NCBI RefSeq assembly: GCF_029714325.1
Contig: NZ_CP121666.1
Span: 7,223,001 to 7,287,000, forward strand
DNA: 64,000 nucleotides
Source: Bradyrhizobium sp. CB1717
GTDB taxonomy: Bacteria; Pseudomonadota; Alphaproteobacteria; Rhizobiales; Xanthobacteraceae
Reading direction: 5' to 3'
The first letter of the stretch is position 1, and the number at the start of each line of letters is the position of its first letter. A program made the translations under genes and the position numbers. Below the pieces are notes generated by a model, which was not told the origin of the DNA, searched no databases, and was given only the letters and a program-made list of their open reading frames with translations. Shown piece by piece: positions 8,976 to 17,467 of the stretch.

Positions 8976-9914
8976 TCAGACCGCTCGGATGCCCTGCGGA
9001 TGGCTGCGCATGAGCTTCTCCACGATGGTGAGAAGCACCGATCGGGTCGCCAGCGCGGGCTCCGAAAGCGGGAGGTGATCCGATACGCACAGCGAAACAG
9101 TCGCTTCGATCGCGGGACGAACGAGCCGGCGAACCTCGACGCCGTCGAAGCTCGACGCGCTCGCCGCCACGGAGGCCGGCAGGATGGTCGAGCCAAGCCC
9201 TTCCGTTACGGCCGCTCCGAGCGCGGACACCGACTCGATCTCCGACACGACATTCGGCGTCACCCGCGCCCGCGCCAGCGATTCGTCGATGAGGCGGCGG
9301 AGAAAATGGCCCTGGCTCGGCAGCAGCAGCTTGACCTCGGCCAGTGCCGAGAGCGGGAGCGCTTCATCGCTTTGCTTCTTGGCTGCCGGCTCCGCCCGGG
9401 ACACCAGATACAGCTCCTCCCGAAACAATGGTTGCAGCTTGACGCCCTTGATCGGGCCGGAGCCGTAGATCATCGCCATGTCCATCTTGCCGGTCATGAT
9501 GAGCTCACTCAGCACATGGCCGAAGCTGTCATTGATATGGACGATGATCTGCGGATGCAGTGCGGACATCTCCTTCAGGATCGGCAGCGACAGCGTGCTC
9601 GACGCCGAATAGGTCGCAAGGCCGATCGACACCCGGCCCGCCAGCGCCTTGGTCGACTGATCGATGTCGATCTGCGCCTGCTCGATCTGCTTCAGCAGCA
9701 GTTGCGCATGACGGTAAAGGATCAGGCCGGCTTCGGTTGGAACGATGCCGTGATTGCTGCGCAGAAGGAGCTTGTGCTTGAAGTGACTCTCGAGCGCGGC
9801 AATCTGCTGCGACAGCGCCGGCTGCGCCGTTCGCAACAGGCCGGCGGCGCGCGAGACGCTGCCGGCATCGACGACTTTGACAAAGCTTTTCAGCTTCCTG
9901 AAATCGACACTCAT
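8976..9914 (-). CDS. LysR family transcriptional regulator, Nac-like
   Basis: 312-residue LysR regulator with an N-terminal winged helix-turn-helix (FRKLKSFVKVVDAGSVSRAA, then TAQPALSQQIAALE) and a periplasmic-binding-protein-like effector domain from about residue 90. The helix-turn-helix segments QPALSQQ, TEAGLILYRHA and the following QIEQAQ helix resemble the nitrogen assimilation control protein Nac more than generic LysR proteins. It lies on the same strand as, and directly upstream of, hyuA. The candidate operator at 8903-8923 is in the gap between them, and a second copy precedes the Liv importer genes. I infer that it controls both operons. The effector is unknown. Confidence 0.87.
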   Translation of the reverse strand: MSVDFRKLKSFVKVVDAGSVSRAAGLLRTAQPALSQQIAALESHFKHKLLLRSNHGIVPTEAGLILYRHAQLLLKQIEQAQIDIDQSTKALAGRVSIGLATYSASSTLSLPILKEMSALHPQIIVHINDSFGHVLSELIMTGKMDMAMIYGSGPIKGVKLQPLFREELYLVSRAEPAAKKQSDEALPLSALAEVKLLLPSQGHFLRRLIDESLARARVTPNVVSEIESVSALGAAVTEGLGSTILPASVAASASSFDGVEVRRLVRPAIEATVSLCVSDHLPLSEPALATRSVLLTIVEKLMRSHPQGIRAV

Positions 9915-10008
9915 AGGGGTCGAATACCGGCTCTGAGAATGTGATCCCTGACCACCAATATCCTTTATCTAGCCCCTTGATTTCAATGAGATTCTTGTCA
10001 GGCAGCGC

Positions 10009-11217
10009 TCAGCGAAGCGCCCGGCAGGCTTGCTCGATACGGTTGCAGGCGTCCTTGATCGCCTCCATCGAGGTCGCGATCGACAGGCGGAAATACGGCG
10101 AGAGCCCGTAGGCGGCACCCTGCACGGCGGCAACACCGACGCCGTCCAGCAGATAAAGCACGAAGTCGAGATCGTTCTCGATGACCTTGCCGTCCGGCGT
10201 GGTCTTGCCGATCACGCCGGCACAGCCGGGATAGAGATAGAAGGCGCCGTCAGGCACCAGGCACGACAGGCCGGGGATCGCGTTCAGGCGCGCACAGGCG
10301 TAGTCGCGACGCTCCTTGTAGAGCTTGACGCTGTCGCGAACGAACGCCTGGTCGCTGGCCAGCGCATGGGCCGCGGCCGCCTGGCTGATCGACGACGGAC
10401 AGGACGACATCTGCGATTGCAGCTTGTTGATCGCCGCGACCAGCGGCGCCGGACCGGCGGCATAACCGATCCGCCATCCGGTCATGGCATAGGTCTTGGA
10501 CACGCCATTCGTGAGCAGGATGCGATCCTTCAGGGCGGGCACCGCCGCCGCAAGCGTGGTCGCGGGTTCGTCGCGATACCAGATCTGGTCGTAGATATCG
10601 TCGGACAGCACGAGCACGTTGGGATGGCGCAGCAGCACGGCACCGAGCGCTTCGAGATCGCCACGGGAATAGGCTGCGCCGGTCGGGTTCGACGGCGCAT
10701 TGAGGATCAGCCAGCGCGTCTTCGGCGTGATTGCCGCCGCCAGCGCCTCCGCCGTCAGCTTGAATCCCTGGTTCTCGGAGCAGCGGACGATGACCGGCTT
10801 GCCGTCATTGGCGATGACCATGTCGGGATAGGAAACCCAATAGGGTGCGGGAATGATGACCTCGGCGCCCTCTTCCACGCTTGCCATCAACGCGAGGAAC
10901 AGGATCTGCTTGGCGCCGCCGCCGACGCAGATCTCGTTGTCCGCGTACTCCAACCCAAGGCGCCGCTTGTAGTCGGCAATAATGCCCTTGCGCAGCGCCA
11001 CGGTCCCGTTGACGGCGGTATATTTGGTTTCGCCGCGATCGATCGCCGCATGCGCCGCCGCCTTGACGTCATCAGGCGTGTCGAAATCGGGCTCGCCGAT
11101 CGCCATGTCGACGATGTCGCGGCCGGCGGCCTTCAGCTCGCGCACGCGCGCGGACGCCGCCGTTGTCGGAGATATCTTGATGCGCGAGACGCGCGCGGCC
11201 GGCACGAAGATCGTCAC
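10009..11217 (-). CDS. Class I/II PLP-dependent aminotransferase (aspartate aminotransferase-like)
   Basis: 402-residue fold-type I aminotransferase of the AspC gamma subgroup. It starts SRIKISPTTAAS and has the motifs AIGEPDFDTP, NAPSNPTGAAYS (carboxylate and ring contacts), SDDIYDQI (PLP-binding Asp and Tyr), the Schiff-base lysine in GVSKTYAMTGWRIGY and the C-terminal arginine in FRLSIATS that binds the substrate alpha-carboxylate. It lies 30 bases after livF in the importer operon and 94 bases before the Nac-like LysR gene. The likely role is removing the amino group from an amino acid imported by the Liv system or released by the hydantoinase. The exact amino donor is not determined. Confidence 0.88.
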   Translation of the reverse strand: MTIFVPAARVSRIKISPTTAASARVRELKAAGRDIVDMAIGEPDFDTPDDVKAAAHAAIDRGETKYTAVNGTVALRKGIIADYKRRLGLEYADNEICVGGGAKQILFLALMASVEEGAEVIIPAPYWVSYPDMVIANDGKPVIVRCSENQGFKLTAEALAAAITPKTRWLILNAPSNPTGAAYSRGDLEALGAVLLRHPNVLVLSDDIYDQIWYRDEPATTLAAAVPALKDRILLTNGVSKTYAMTGWRIGYAAGPAPLVAAINKLQSQMSSCPSSISQAAAAHALASDQAFVRDSVKLYKERRDYACARLNAIPGLSCLVPDGAFYLYPGCAGVIGKTTPDGKVIENDLDFVLYLLDGVGVAAVQGAAYGLSPYFRLSIATSMEAIKDACNRIEQACRALR

Positions 11218-11247
11218 TGTGGTTGTCCTTTAACGTTGCAGATCGTG

Positions 11248-11988
11248 TCAGTGTTCGGCGTCGGTCTCACCGCGCATGCGGCCGGTGAGGAAGAGCTCGC
11301 CGAGTTCGTCATGGGTGATGTCGGCGGGACGGCCGTCCCAGATCACCTTGCCAAGCCGCAGGATGACGGCGCGCTGGGCGACCTGCATGGCTTTCTTCGT
11401 GTTCTGCTCGACCAGCAGGATGGTCTGGCCGGCTTCGTTGATACGGAGCAGCTCGTCGAACACAATGCCGATCGCAGTCGGCGACAGCCCGACCGAGGGC
11501 TCGTCGACGAGCAGGATTTTCGGCCGCTGCAGCACGGCCATCGCGACCTCGAGCAGTTGCTGCTCGCCGCCGGACATGTTGCCGGCGAGCGTGTTTCGAC
11601 GCGTCTTCAGGATCGGGAAGAGGTCGTAGACATAGTCGCGTTCCGCCTTCACCTGGCTGTCGCGCAGCGTATAGGCGGCCATCTGCAGGTTCTCGTCGAC
11701 CGTCATCACCGGAAAATTGCAACGTCCCTGCGGCACAAAGGAGATGCCTTCGGCCAGGATCGCGCGTGACTTCAGGGCCGTGATGTTCTTGCCTCGCCAG
11801 TCGATGCTACCGCCCTTGACGGTCGTCAGGCCATAGAGCGTCTTCAGCAGCGTCGACTTGCCGGCGCCGTTCGGCCCCATCAAGGCAACGAACTGTCCCT
11901 GCGGCACGTCGAGATCGACGCCGTTGAGGATGTCGAGCGTGCCGTAGCCGGCGCGCAGATCCTTGATCGAGAGAGAGGATTCAGCCAC
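11248..11988 (-). CDS. livF: Branched-chain amino acid type ABC transporter, ATP-binding protein LivF
   Basis: 246-residue ATPase of the Liv/urea-type importers. The Walker A motif GPNGAGKST is near residue 39, the ABC signature is MSGGEQQLLEVA and the Walker B motif is ILLVDEPSVGLSP. The sequence order and the short C-terminus after LTGRM are typical of LivF rather than LivG. It overlaps the end of livG by 8 bases, so the two are translationally coupled. Together with LivG it energises uptake through LivH and LivM. The substrate is set by the binding protein encoded at the operon start. Confidence 0.92.
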   Translation of the reverse strand: MAESSLSIKDLRAGYGTLDILNGVDLDVPQGQFVALMGPNGAGKSTLLKTLYGLTTVKGGSIDWRGKNITALKSRAILAEGISFVPQGRCNFPVMTVDENLQMAAYTLRDSQVKAERDYVYDLFPILKTRRNTLAGNMSGGEQQLLEVAMAVLQRPKILLVDEPSVGLSPTAIGIVFDELLRINEAGQTILLVEQNTKKAMQVAQRAVILRLGKVIWDGRPADITHDELGELFLTGRMRGETDAEH

Positions 11989-12751
11989 CGAGATAGGCCT
12001 CCCGCACCGCCTGGTTCTGGACGATCTCGTCGGGTGTTCCCTCCGCGAGCTTGCGGCCCTGGTCGAGCACGACCACGCGCTTGCACAGGCTGGTGACCAC
12101 GTCGATGTTGTGCTCGATGATCAGGAAGCTGACGCCGAAGGACGTATTGGCGAGGCGGATGCTCTCGACCACGCGCTCGATCAGCTTTGGGTTGATGCCG
12201 GCCATGGGCTCGTCGAGCAGAATGAGCTTGGGTTCCGGCATCAGCATCGAAGCGAACTGGATCAGCTTCTGCTGGCCGCCGGAGAGCTTGCCCGCGGGCT
12301 GGAAACGTACGTCCCAGAGGCCTGCGATCTTGATGAGCTCGCGCGCCCGCTCGCGCAAGGCCGCAACGCGATTGCGCGCTGCGGCGCCGATCCCGAAGGT
12401 CGACCAGATCCCGGGAAAGGTGAACATCTGGCCGGCGATGACGAGGTTCTCCTCGATGTCGAGCGCCGAGAATACAACCGTCTTCTGGAACGAGCGCAGC
12501 ATGCGCCCTTCCCGCGCGATATCGTTCAGCGACCAGCCCGTGATGTCCTGACCATCGAGCTTCACCGCTCCTGCGCTGGGCTGCGCGAGGCCCGTCACGC
12601 AATCGAAGAAGGTGGACTTTCCGGAACCGTTTGGCCCGATCAGACCACAGATCTCGCCACGCTCGACATGCAGGTCGACACCGTCGACGGCGCGAACGGC
12701 GCCGTAGGATTTACTTAAGCCCGAGATATCGAGGATCGGCAGCCCGTTCAT
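11981..12751 (-). CDS. livG: Branched-chain amino acid type ABC transporter, ATP-binding protein LivG
   Basis: 256-residue ABC ATPase with Walker A GPNGSGKSTF, signature KLSGGQQKLIQFA and Walker B ILLDEPMAGINP. The LivG-type insert between Walker A and the signature and the C-terminal ending REAYLGG (in most homologues V-EAYLG) identify it as LivG. Its stop overlaps livF by 8 bases and its start overlaps livM by 4 bases (ATGA), a tightly coupled order. It forms the heterodimeric motor with LivF on the cytoplasmic face of the membrane. Confidence 0.92.
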   Translation of the reverse strand: MNGLPILDISGLSKSYGAVRAVDGVDLHVERGEICGLIGPNGSGKSTFFDCVTGLAQPSAGAVKLDGQDITGWSLNDIAREGRMLRSFQKTVVFSALDIEENLVIAGQMFTFPGIWSTFGIGAAARNRVAALRERARELIKIAGLWDVRFQPAGKLSGGQQKLIQFASMLMPEPKLILLDEPMAGINPKLIERVVESIRLANTSFGVSFLIIEHNIDVVTSLCKRVVVLDQGRKLAEGTPDEIVQNQAVREAYLGG

Positions 12752-13767
12752 TTGCGCCTCTCGAGGAATGACCAGAAGCGGCCGATCAGCGGCGCGAAGC
12801 CGTTCGGGAAGTAGAACACGAGGGCAAGCAGGAAGAAGCCATAGGCGATCATGCGCAGCTCAGGCGCGACGCGCAGGGCTTCGGTGAGGCCGACGAACAA
12901 CAGGCTGCCGAAGATGACGCCCGAGATCGTCCCCGCCCCGCCGCCGAGCACGATGATCAGCATCGTCGTCGAGTAGTACATCTGGAAAGTCAGCGGACTG
13001 ACCACGGTGAGATAATGCGCATAGAGGCTGCCGCCGAGCCCGGCGAACACGGCGCTGATCATGAACACGACCAGCTTGTAGTACCAGGTCGGAATGCCCA
13101 CGGATTCCGCCAGCGTCTCATTCTCGCGGATGGCGATCATGTTGCGGCCGGCCGGTGAACGCACGATCAGGTAGACAGCCAGGGTCGCCAGCGCCGCGAT
13201 GGCGAGCACCAGATAGTAGAAGCCGACCGTCCCGGACACGGTGAACGACGCCGGCCCGAGCGCAAAGTAAGGTTTTGGAATCGCCGCTAGTCCCATGTCG
13301 CCGCGCGTCAGGCTGATCCAGTTTTTCGCAATCGCCTGCCCGATGATCACGAAACCGAGCGTGCACATCACGAACGAGGTCGAGCGCAGCCGCAGCGCGG
13401 GAATTCCGAGCGGCAGTGCGATCGCGCCGGTGACGAGGCCGGCGGCGAGGAAATTCAGATAAAACGGCGTGCCGAAATGCACCGCCAGCAGCGCCGAGGC
13501 ATAGGCGCCGATGCCGAAGAACGCCGCCTGCGCCAGCGACAGAAGGCCCGTATAGCCGAGCAGCAGGTTGAGACCATGCGCCGGCAGCAGGAAGATCAGC
13601 GCGATGATGATCGCGTGCAGCGGGTAATTGCCGAGGAATAGGGGCGCGACGCAAGCCAGCGCCGCGAGCGCCAGGCCGAACGGGACGCGCAGATCCGGTC
13701 CCGTCTTCGCGACTGGGCTTTCGGCCGGTGTCATGGTCTGGTCTCGGACGATCTCGGTCAATGTCAC
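12748..13767 (-). CDS. livM: Branched-chain amino acid type ABC transporter, permease LivM
   Basis: 339-residue polytopic permease. After a hydrophilic N-terminus of about 25 residues it shows many hydrophobic segments, with the family motif HGLNLLLGYTGLLSLAQAAF near residues 64-83 and the GGAGTISGVIFGSLLF block near 275-290. The start at 13767 may be too early: an in-frame ATG 11 codons on (MTPAESPV) is possible. It overlaps livG by 4 bases and follows livH by 10 bases. LivM pairs with LivH to form the transmembrane channel. Confidence 0.9.
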   Translation of the reverse strand: MTLTEIVRDQTMTPAESPVAKTGPDLRVPFGLALAALACVAPLFLGNYPLHAIIIALIFLLPAHGLNLLLGYTGLLSLAQAAFFGIGAYASALLAVHFGTPFYLNFLAAGLVTGAIALPLGIPALRLRSTSFVMCTLGFVIIGQAIAKNWISLTRGDMGLAAIPKPYFALGPASFTVSGTVGFYYLVLAIAALATLAVYLIVRSPAGRNMIAIRENETLAESVGIPTWYYKLVVFMISAVFAGLGGSLYAHYLTVVSPLTFQMYYSTTMLIIVLGGGAGTISGVIFGSLLFVGLTEALRVAPELRMIAYGFFLLALVFYFPNGFAPLIGRFWSFLERRK

Positions 13768-13777
13768 ATCCCAGCGA

Positions 13778-14650
13778 TCAGAAGCGCGCCTGCGCGGAGA
13801 ACAGCCCGTGCGGACGCCACATCAGCACCAGCATCAAGGTCGCAAAGCCGACGGTGTCGCGGAACTGCAGTCCGACATAGGTGGCGACGAGGCTCTCCGC
13901 GATACCGAGGATCATCGCCGCGACGAAGGTGCCGCGGACATTGCCGAGCCCGCCCATGATGATGATCGGCAGCGTCTTGAAGGTGATGAGCTCGCCCATG
14001 CCGCCATAGACGCTGACATTCACGGGTGCCGTCAGCACACCCGACAGCGCCGCAAGGCCGGCACCGAGGATGAAGGTCCACAGCGCGACATGGCGGACGT
14101 CGATGCCGACGACAGCGCAGCACTCGATATTCTGCGACACCGCGCGCATCGCCTTGCCGATCCGGCTGTAGGTGACCATCAGCTCGAGGCCGACGAATAC
14201 GATGAGGCCGACAATGATGATCAAGATGCGTTGCTCGGCCAGCGTGAAGCCGAACAGCGTCACCGGTTCGATGTAGCCGCCGGAGAAGAATTTGTAGCTG
14301 CCGCCGAACACCAGGATGATCGTGTTCTGCAGGATCAGCGCGACGCCCAGGGTTGCCAGCACGCCGGCTTCGGCAGGTGCCCCCACGATGCGCTGCATCA
14401 CGAAATTGCCGACGACGACAGCGATCACCGCCGTCGCCACCACGCCGATCACGACCGCCACCGGATAGGGCAGATCGAAATAGTCGATCGCGAACCAGGC
14501 CCCGAAGGTGCCGAGCATATAGTATTCGCCGTGGGCGAAGTTGATGGCACGCAGCACGCCGAAGATCATCGTCATGCCGACGGCAACGATCGCATAGACC
14601 GATCCGGATACGATGCCGTTAACGACCTGCTCGATGACCGTGTAGACCAT
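13778..14650 (-). CDS. livH: Branched-chain amino acid type ABC transporter, permease LivH
   Basis: 290-residue polytopic inner-membrane permease. The N-terminal family motif NGIVSGSVYAIVAVGMTMIF and the following INFAHGEYYMLGTF are clearly present, as is IIMGGLGNVRGTFVAAMILG near residue 215-240. It follows the substrate-binding protein gene by 20 bases and precedes livM by 10 bases. It forms the translocation pathway with LivM. Confidence 0.92.
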   Translation of the reverse strand: MVYTVIEQVVNGIVSGSVYAIVAVGMTMIFGVLRAINFAHGEYYMLGTFGAWFAIDYFDLPYPVAVVIGVVATAVIAVVVGNFVMQRIVGAPAEAGVLATLGVALILQNTIILVFGGSYKFFSGGYIEPVTLFGFTLAEQRILIIIVGLIVFVGLELMVTYSRIGKAMRAVSQNIECCAVVGIDVRHVALWTFILGAGLAALSGVLTAPVNVSVYGGMGELITFKTLPIIIMGGLGNVRGTFVAAMILGIAESLVATYVGLQFRDTVGFATLMLVLMWRPHGLFSAQARF

Positions 14651-14670
14651 GTTGATCCGTTCCCGTCGTC

Positions 14671-15855
14671 CTATTTGGGATAGTCGATGTCGGCCGAATA
14701 GGCTCCCTTGATGGCCGGCTTGCCGTTCTCGATCTCGAGCAGGATCATCGGCAAGCGCGCCTGATTGTGGTCATCGAAGGTCACCTCGCCGACCGCGCTC
14801 GCATAGTGGATATTGGAGAGCGCGGTGCGGACCTTCTCGCGGTCGATGCTCTGCGCCTGCTCGATCGCCTTGGCCAGCAGGTGCACGGTCTCCCAGTGCA
14901 CGTAGGCGTGGTTGTTGGGCGCCTCGCGGAACTCGGCGGTGAATTTTTCAACGAAAGCCCTGCTCTTCTCGGAGTCGTAGGCCGGCAGCCAGGCCGCCGC
15001 CTCGATAGCTCCTTCCAGCGCTTTCGGCGCCGCCTTGATGGTGCTTGCCGTGTTGAACTCGGCATTCCCGATCAGGGGAATCTTGCCGGCGATCCCGACC
15101 TCGATCATCTGGCGCCCGACGATGGGCGTGCTGTCGGCGTTGCCGTACATGATGATGGCCTGGGCGCCGGAATCGCGGATCTTGGAGAGCACGCTGCGGA
15201 AATCGACCTCGCCCTCCTTGTAATAGTCTTCCGTCAGGATCTGGCTCTTGAAGCGAGGAAGGTATTTCTTGGTGAACTCGATGGCCGCTCGCCCATAGTC
15301 GGTGTCGACGGAGAGCACGGCGTATTTGGTAAAACCCTTCTTCTCGGCGGCGTATTGCAGCACGATCAAGGCGCGGTTCTCGTCGGTCGGATAGTTGCGG
15401 TAGGTCCATTTGAAGCCGCCGACGCCCGCCTTGTAGGTGATCTTCGGGTTCGACGAGGCAGCATTGAGCAGGAGCACGCCGGCATCTTCGGCCACGGGCT
15501 GCATCGCGAGCGTGACCGAGCTCGATACGTCGCCGATGATGAAATCGACCTGGTCCTGGTCGATCAGCCGCCGGGTTGCCGAGACGCCCTCGACCGGGGT
15601 CCCCTGGCTGTCGCCCGCCATGATGTTGATCTTGCGGCCCCCGACGCCGCCCGCGCCATTGATCTCCTTCGCCGCCATTTGCGCGCCGCGCAGCGAAAAG
15701 GAACCGTAGCGCGCGTTGGGACCGCTCATGGGCGCGACGAGACCCAGCTTGACCGTGCCGTCCTCGCTCCGGGCGAGCACACCGGAGGAAATGGTCTGGA
15801 ATCCAAGCAGGGCGGTTCCGATGCAGAACCCCCGTCGGCTCAAGTCGATCGTCAT
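14671..15855 (-). CDS. ABC transporter substrate-binding protein (Liv/urea-type)
   Basis: 394-residue periplasmic binding protein of the leucine-binding family (peripla_BP_6). I chose the ATG at 15855 because it starts MTIDLSRRGFCIGTALLG, a twin-arginine export signal; an earlier in-frame start at 16035 would place 60 non-signal residues in front and would also bury the operator-like dyad at 15994-16014. Family motifs are VKLGLVAPMSGPNARYG, GGRKINIMAGDSQG and DVSSSVTLAMQPVAEDAGV. It is the first gene of the operon that continues with livH, livM, livG, livF and an aminotransferase. Ligand could be an amino acid, amide or urea-like compound; the linked hydantoinase favours a nitrogenous compound. 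Confidence 0.88.
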   Translation of the reverse strand: MTIDLSRRGFCIGTALLGFQTISSGVLARSEDGTVKLGLVAPMSGPNARYGSFSLRGAQMAAKEINGAGGVGGRKINIMAGDSQGTPVEGVSATRRLIDQDQVDFIIGDVSSSVTLAMQPVAEDAGVLLLNAASSNPKITYKAGVGGFKWTYRNYPTDENRALIVLQYAAEKKGFTKYAVLSVDTDYGRAAIEFTKKYLPRFKSQILTEDYYKEGEVDFRSVLSKIRDSGAQAIIMYGNADSTPIVGRQMIEVGIAGKIPLIGNAEFNTASTIKAAPKALEGAIEAAAWLPAYDSEKSRAFVEKFTAEFREAPNNHAYVHWETVHLLAKAIEQAQSIDREKVRTALSNIHYASAVGEVTFDDHNQARLPMILLEIENGKPAIKGAYSADIDYPK

Positions 15856-15993
15856 TTCCCCGCTCCGTTGCTGCCAAACTAGTGCGTCTGCGAAGTCCCG
15901 CGGCCCCTCTTTGCTCTTGGATTTTTTGCCGCGGCCGACGGTAAAAAATAGATTTAGGGCCGTTCGCGGGGGAAGCACGACTGCGGTCTGCCG

Positions 15994-16014
15994 CCATAGC
16001 GAATTCTTATGGCG
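15994..16014. promoter_or_regulatory. LysR/Nac-type dyad upstream of the Liv importer operon
   Basis: Perfect inverted repeat GCCATA-N9-TATGGC preceded by TCTGCC, with the same arms and spacing as the site at 8903-8923 but a different central 9 bases. It lies 139 bases upstream of the binding-protein ATG at 15855, in the gap before the DsbA-like gene. It fits ATA-N9-TAT of Nac-type regulators. Confidence 0.65.
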
Positions 16015-16055
16015 GGCAAACTCCCAATCGCTCACCGCCGTGAGACCTTCGCCTT

Positions 16056-16748
16056 CTATTCACCAGAAGCGGCAGTCAGACGCGACGTCACGTCGGAGAC
16101 TGCGCGAAGCACTTCGTCCTCGCCCGAATAAAGGGGAGCGCCGTGAATCACCTCGGCTTGTCCGTCGCGGCTCACGAGCAATTGCGGAACGCCGCTGCTT
16201 GAGAGCCGGCCCATCAGTTTCCGGGTTTCGGCGATGCGTTCATTGGCGCGCGCTGCGAGCTCTTCGTCCTCGGTGAGGCGAAGCGCGAAATCGGTCGATT
16301 TCAGCAGAAAGTTTGCCTCCCGCGCAACGGCAATCGCGACAGCAGCTACTTCATCGGGCAGGCTCGTATCGCGTGCTTCGATGTAACGCGCGAGCTGAAC
16401 TTGATGCAGAAAAACTGGCTCCAATGTCGCCGACAACTCACCGAGCGCGACCAAAGCCCGCGTCGCGGGACCGGAATCGAACACGCCGCGAGGGTTCAGA
16501 AGGACATTCTCACGATAGGCTTCGGTGAAGCGCTGACCGGCCAGTTTGGAAATGCGCATATCGTTGCGCCAGGCGTGGTCTGCCATGGACGAGACCGCGC
16601 GGGCATTGCCATCCGCAAACAGCCCTGAGGGCATCATCTGCACCGCGCCTGGATAAGCCCCGTCGAGAGCCGCAAGCGCGGGGGCGCTTGCATAGCACCA
16701 GCCGCACAGAGGATCGAAAAAGTAATGGAATTGTACTGCCTTCGTCAT
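16056..16748 (-). CDS. DsbA family protein (thioredoxin-like, CGWC)
   Basis: 230-residue protein of the DsbA/FrnE-like thioredoxin superfamily. The redox motif CGWC is at residues 15-18, right after the first beta strand (HYFFDPL), a helical insertion fills about residues 60-170 and the cis-proline loop SGVPQLLV follows near 185-192. There is no signal peptide, so it is probably a cytosolic thiol oxidoreductase or glutathione S-transferase kappa-like enzyme. It lies 21 bases downstream of a flavodoxin-like gene on the same strand, and the pair is divergent from a LysR gene. The arrangement suggests an inducible redox or electrophile response. Confidence 0.82.
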   Translation of the reverse strand: MTKAVQFHYFFDPLCGWCYASAPALAALDGAYPGAVQMMPSGLFADGNARAVSSMADHAWRNDMRISKLAGQRFTEAYRENVLLNPRGVFDSGPATRALVALGELSATLEPVFLHQVQLARYIEARDTSLPDEVAAVAIAVAREANFLLKSTDFALRLTEDEELAARANERIAETRKLMGRLSSSGVPQLLVSRDGQAEVIHGAPLYSGEDEVLRAVSDVTSRLTAASGE

Positions 16749-16769
16749 GTGCGTCTCACCCGATGCAAG

Positions 16770-17351
16770 TCATGCGAAACGCTTGGCGAGTTCGGCGATG
16801 CGCCGTCCCAGCAGGTGCGCCGTCTGGAGATCCCCCGCGAATGGAGCCTGCTCAGGCGACGAATCGGACGGCGAAGTCGCGAACGCGCCGGTGAAGCCAC
16901 CCGACCAGTTGATGTCGTTCGGACCGCTGGCGAGCTTGTTTGCCGGCATTGTCGCCGGGCCGACCCAAAGCTGCCCATGCTGCTGCGACAAGGTCCAGAA
17001 GTAGTTCATCGTCGAGGATTTATCGCCATTCAGTGAAGCTGAGTTGGTGAAGCCGGCGGCCAGCTTGTCCTTCCACCGCTGCGCAAACCAAGCCTTCGAG
17101 CTCGCATCGGCAAAGCGCTTAAATTGCCAGGGGGCGCCGCCCATGTATGTCTGGCTGCCGTAGACAATCGCGCTCGCGGCGGCGATATCCTCGAAGACCG
17201 CCGCGTCGATCTCGCCTGTGTCCGGGATCCGGATCATCGTGACCTCCGTGCCGGCGACGGATTGGGCGCCATCGCGCACCGCCTCGGCTTGCCGGACCGT
17301 ATGGCCATACCCGCTGAAGAAAACGATCGCGATCCTGCTCACTTTTGGCAC
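16770..17351 (-). CDS. Flavodoxin / NADPH-dependent FMN reductase family protein
   Basis: 193-residue WrbA-like flavoprotein. The N-terminus IAIVFFSGYGHTVRQAEAV is the FMN phosphate-binding loop of the flavodoxin fold, and YGSQTYMGGAPWQFKRF near residues 64-80 matches the WrbA-type segment contacting the isoalloxazine. It is probably a cytosolic quinone or flavin reductase. It is the first gene of a two-gene minus-strand unit with the DsbA-like gene, and faces the LysR gene across a 116-base divergent promoter region. That layout is a common one for LysR-controlled quinone or electrophile reductases. Confidence 0.82.
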   Translation of the reverse strand: MPKVSRIAIVFFSGYGHTVRQAEAVRDGAQSVAGTEVTMIRIPDTGEIDAAVFEDIAAASAIVYGSQTYMGGAPWQFKRFADASSKAWFAQRWKDKLAAGFTNSASLNGDKSSTMNYFWTLSQQHGQLWVGPATMPANKLASGPNDINWSGGFTGAFATSPSDSSPEQAPFAGDLQTAHLLGRRIAELAKRFA

Positions 17352-17441
17352 TCCTTCTGCTCACCGTTGGGATGTCGTTCCCATCGCTGGCCTGGAGATA
17401 CGCGACCGATCGAGGTAGATAAATCAGGACAGATTGGATAC

Positions 17442-17464
17442 ATTGTGCGTTAGAATTGGACAAT
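17442..17464. promoter_or_regulatory. Candidate LysR operator in a divergent promoter region
   Basis: The dyad ATTGT-N13-ACAAT lies just before the LysR start at 17468, in the gap (17352-17467) shared with the divergent flavodoxin gene. Position and symmetry fit a LysR binding site, but the arms are short and the region is AT-rich, so this is tentative. Confidence 0.3.
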
Positions 17465-17467
17465 CTC

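Noticed and set aside
10030..11769. 579-codon plus-strand frame opposite the aminotransferase and livF
   Set aside because: It is a long antisense shadow caused by high GC; both minus-strand genes have complete family motifs.
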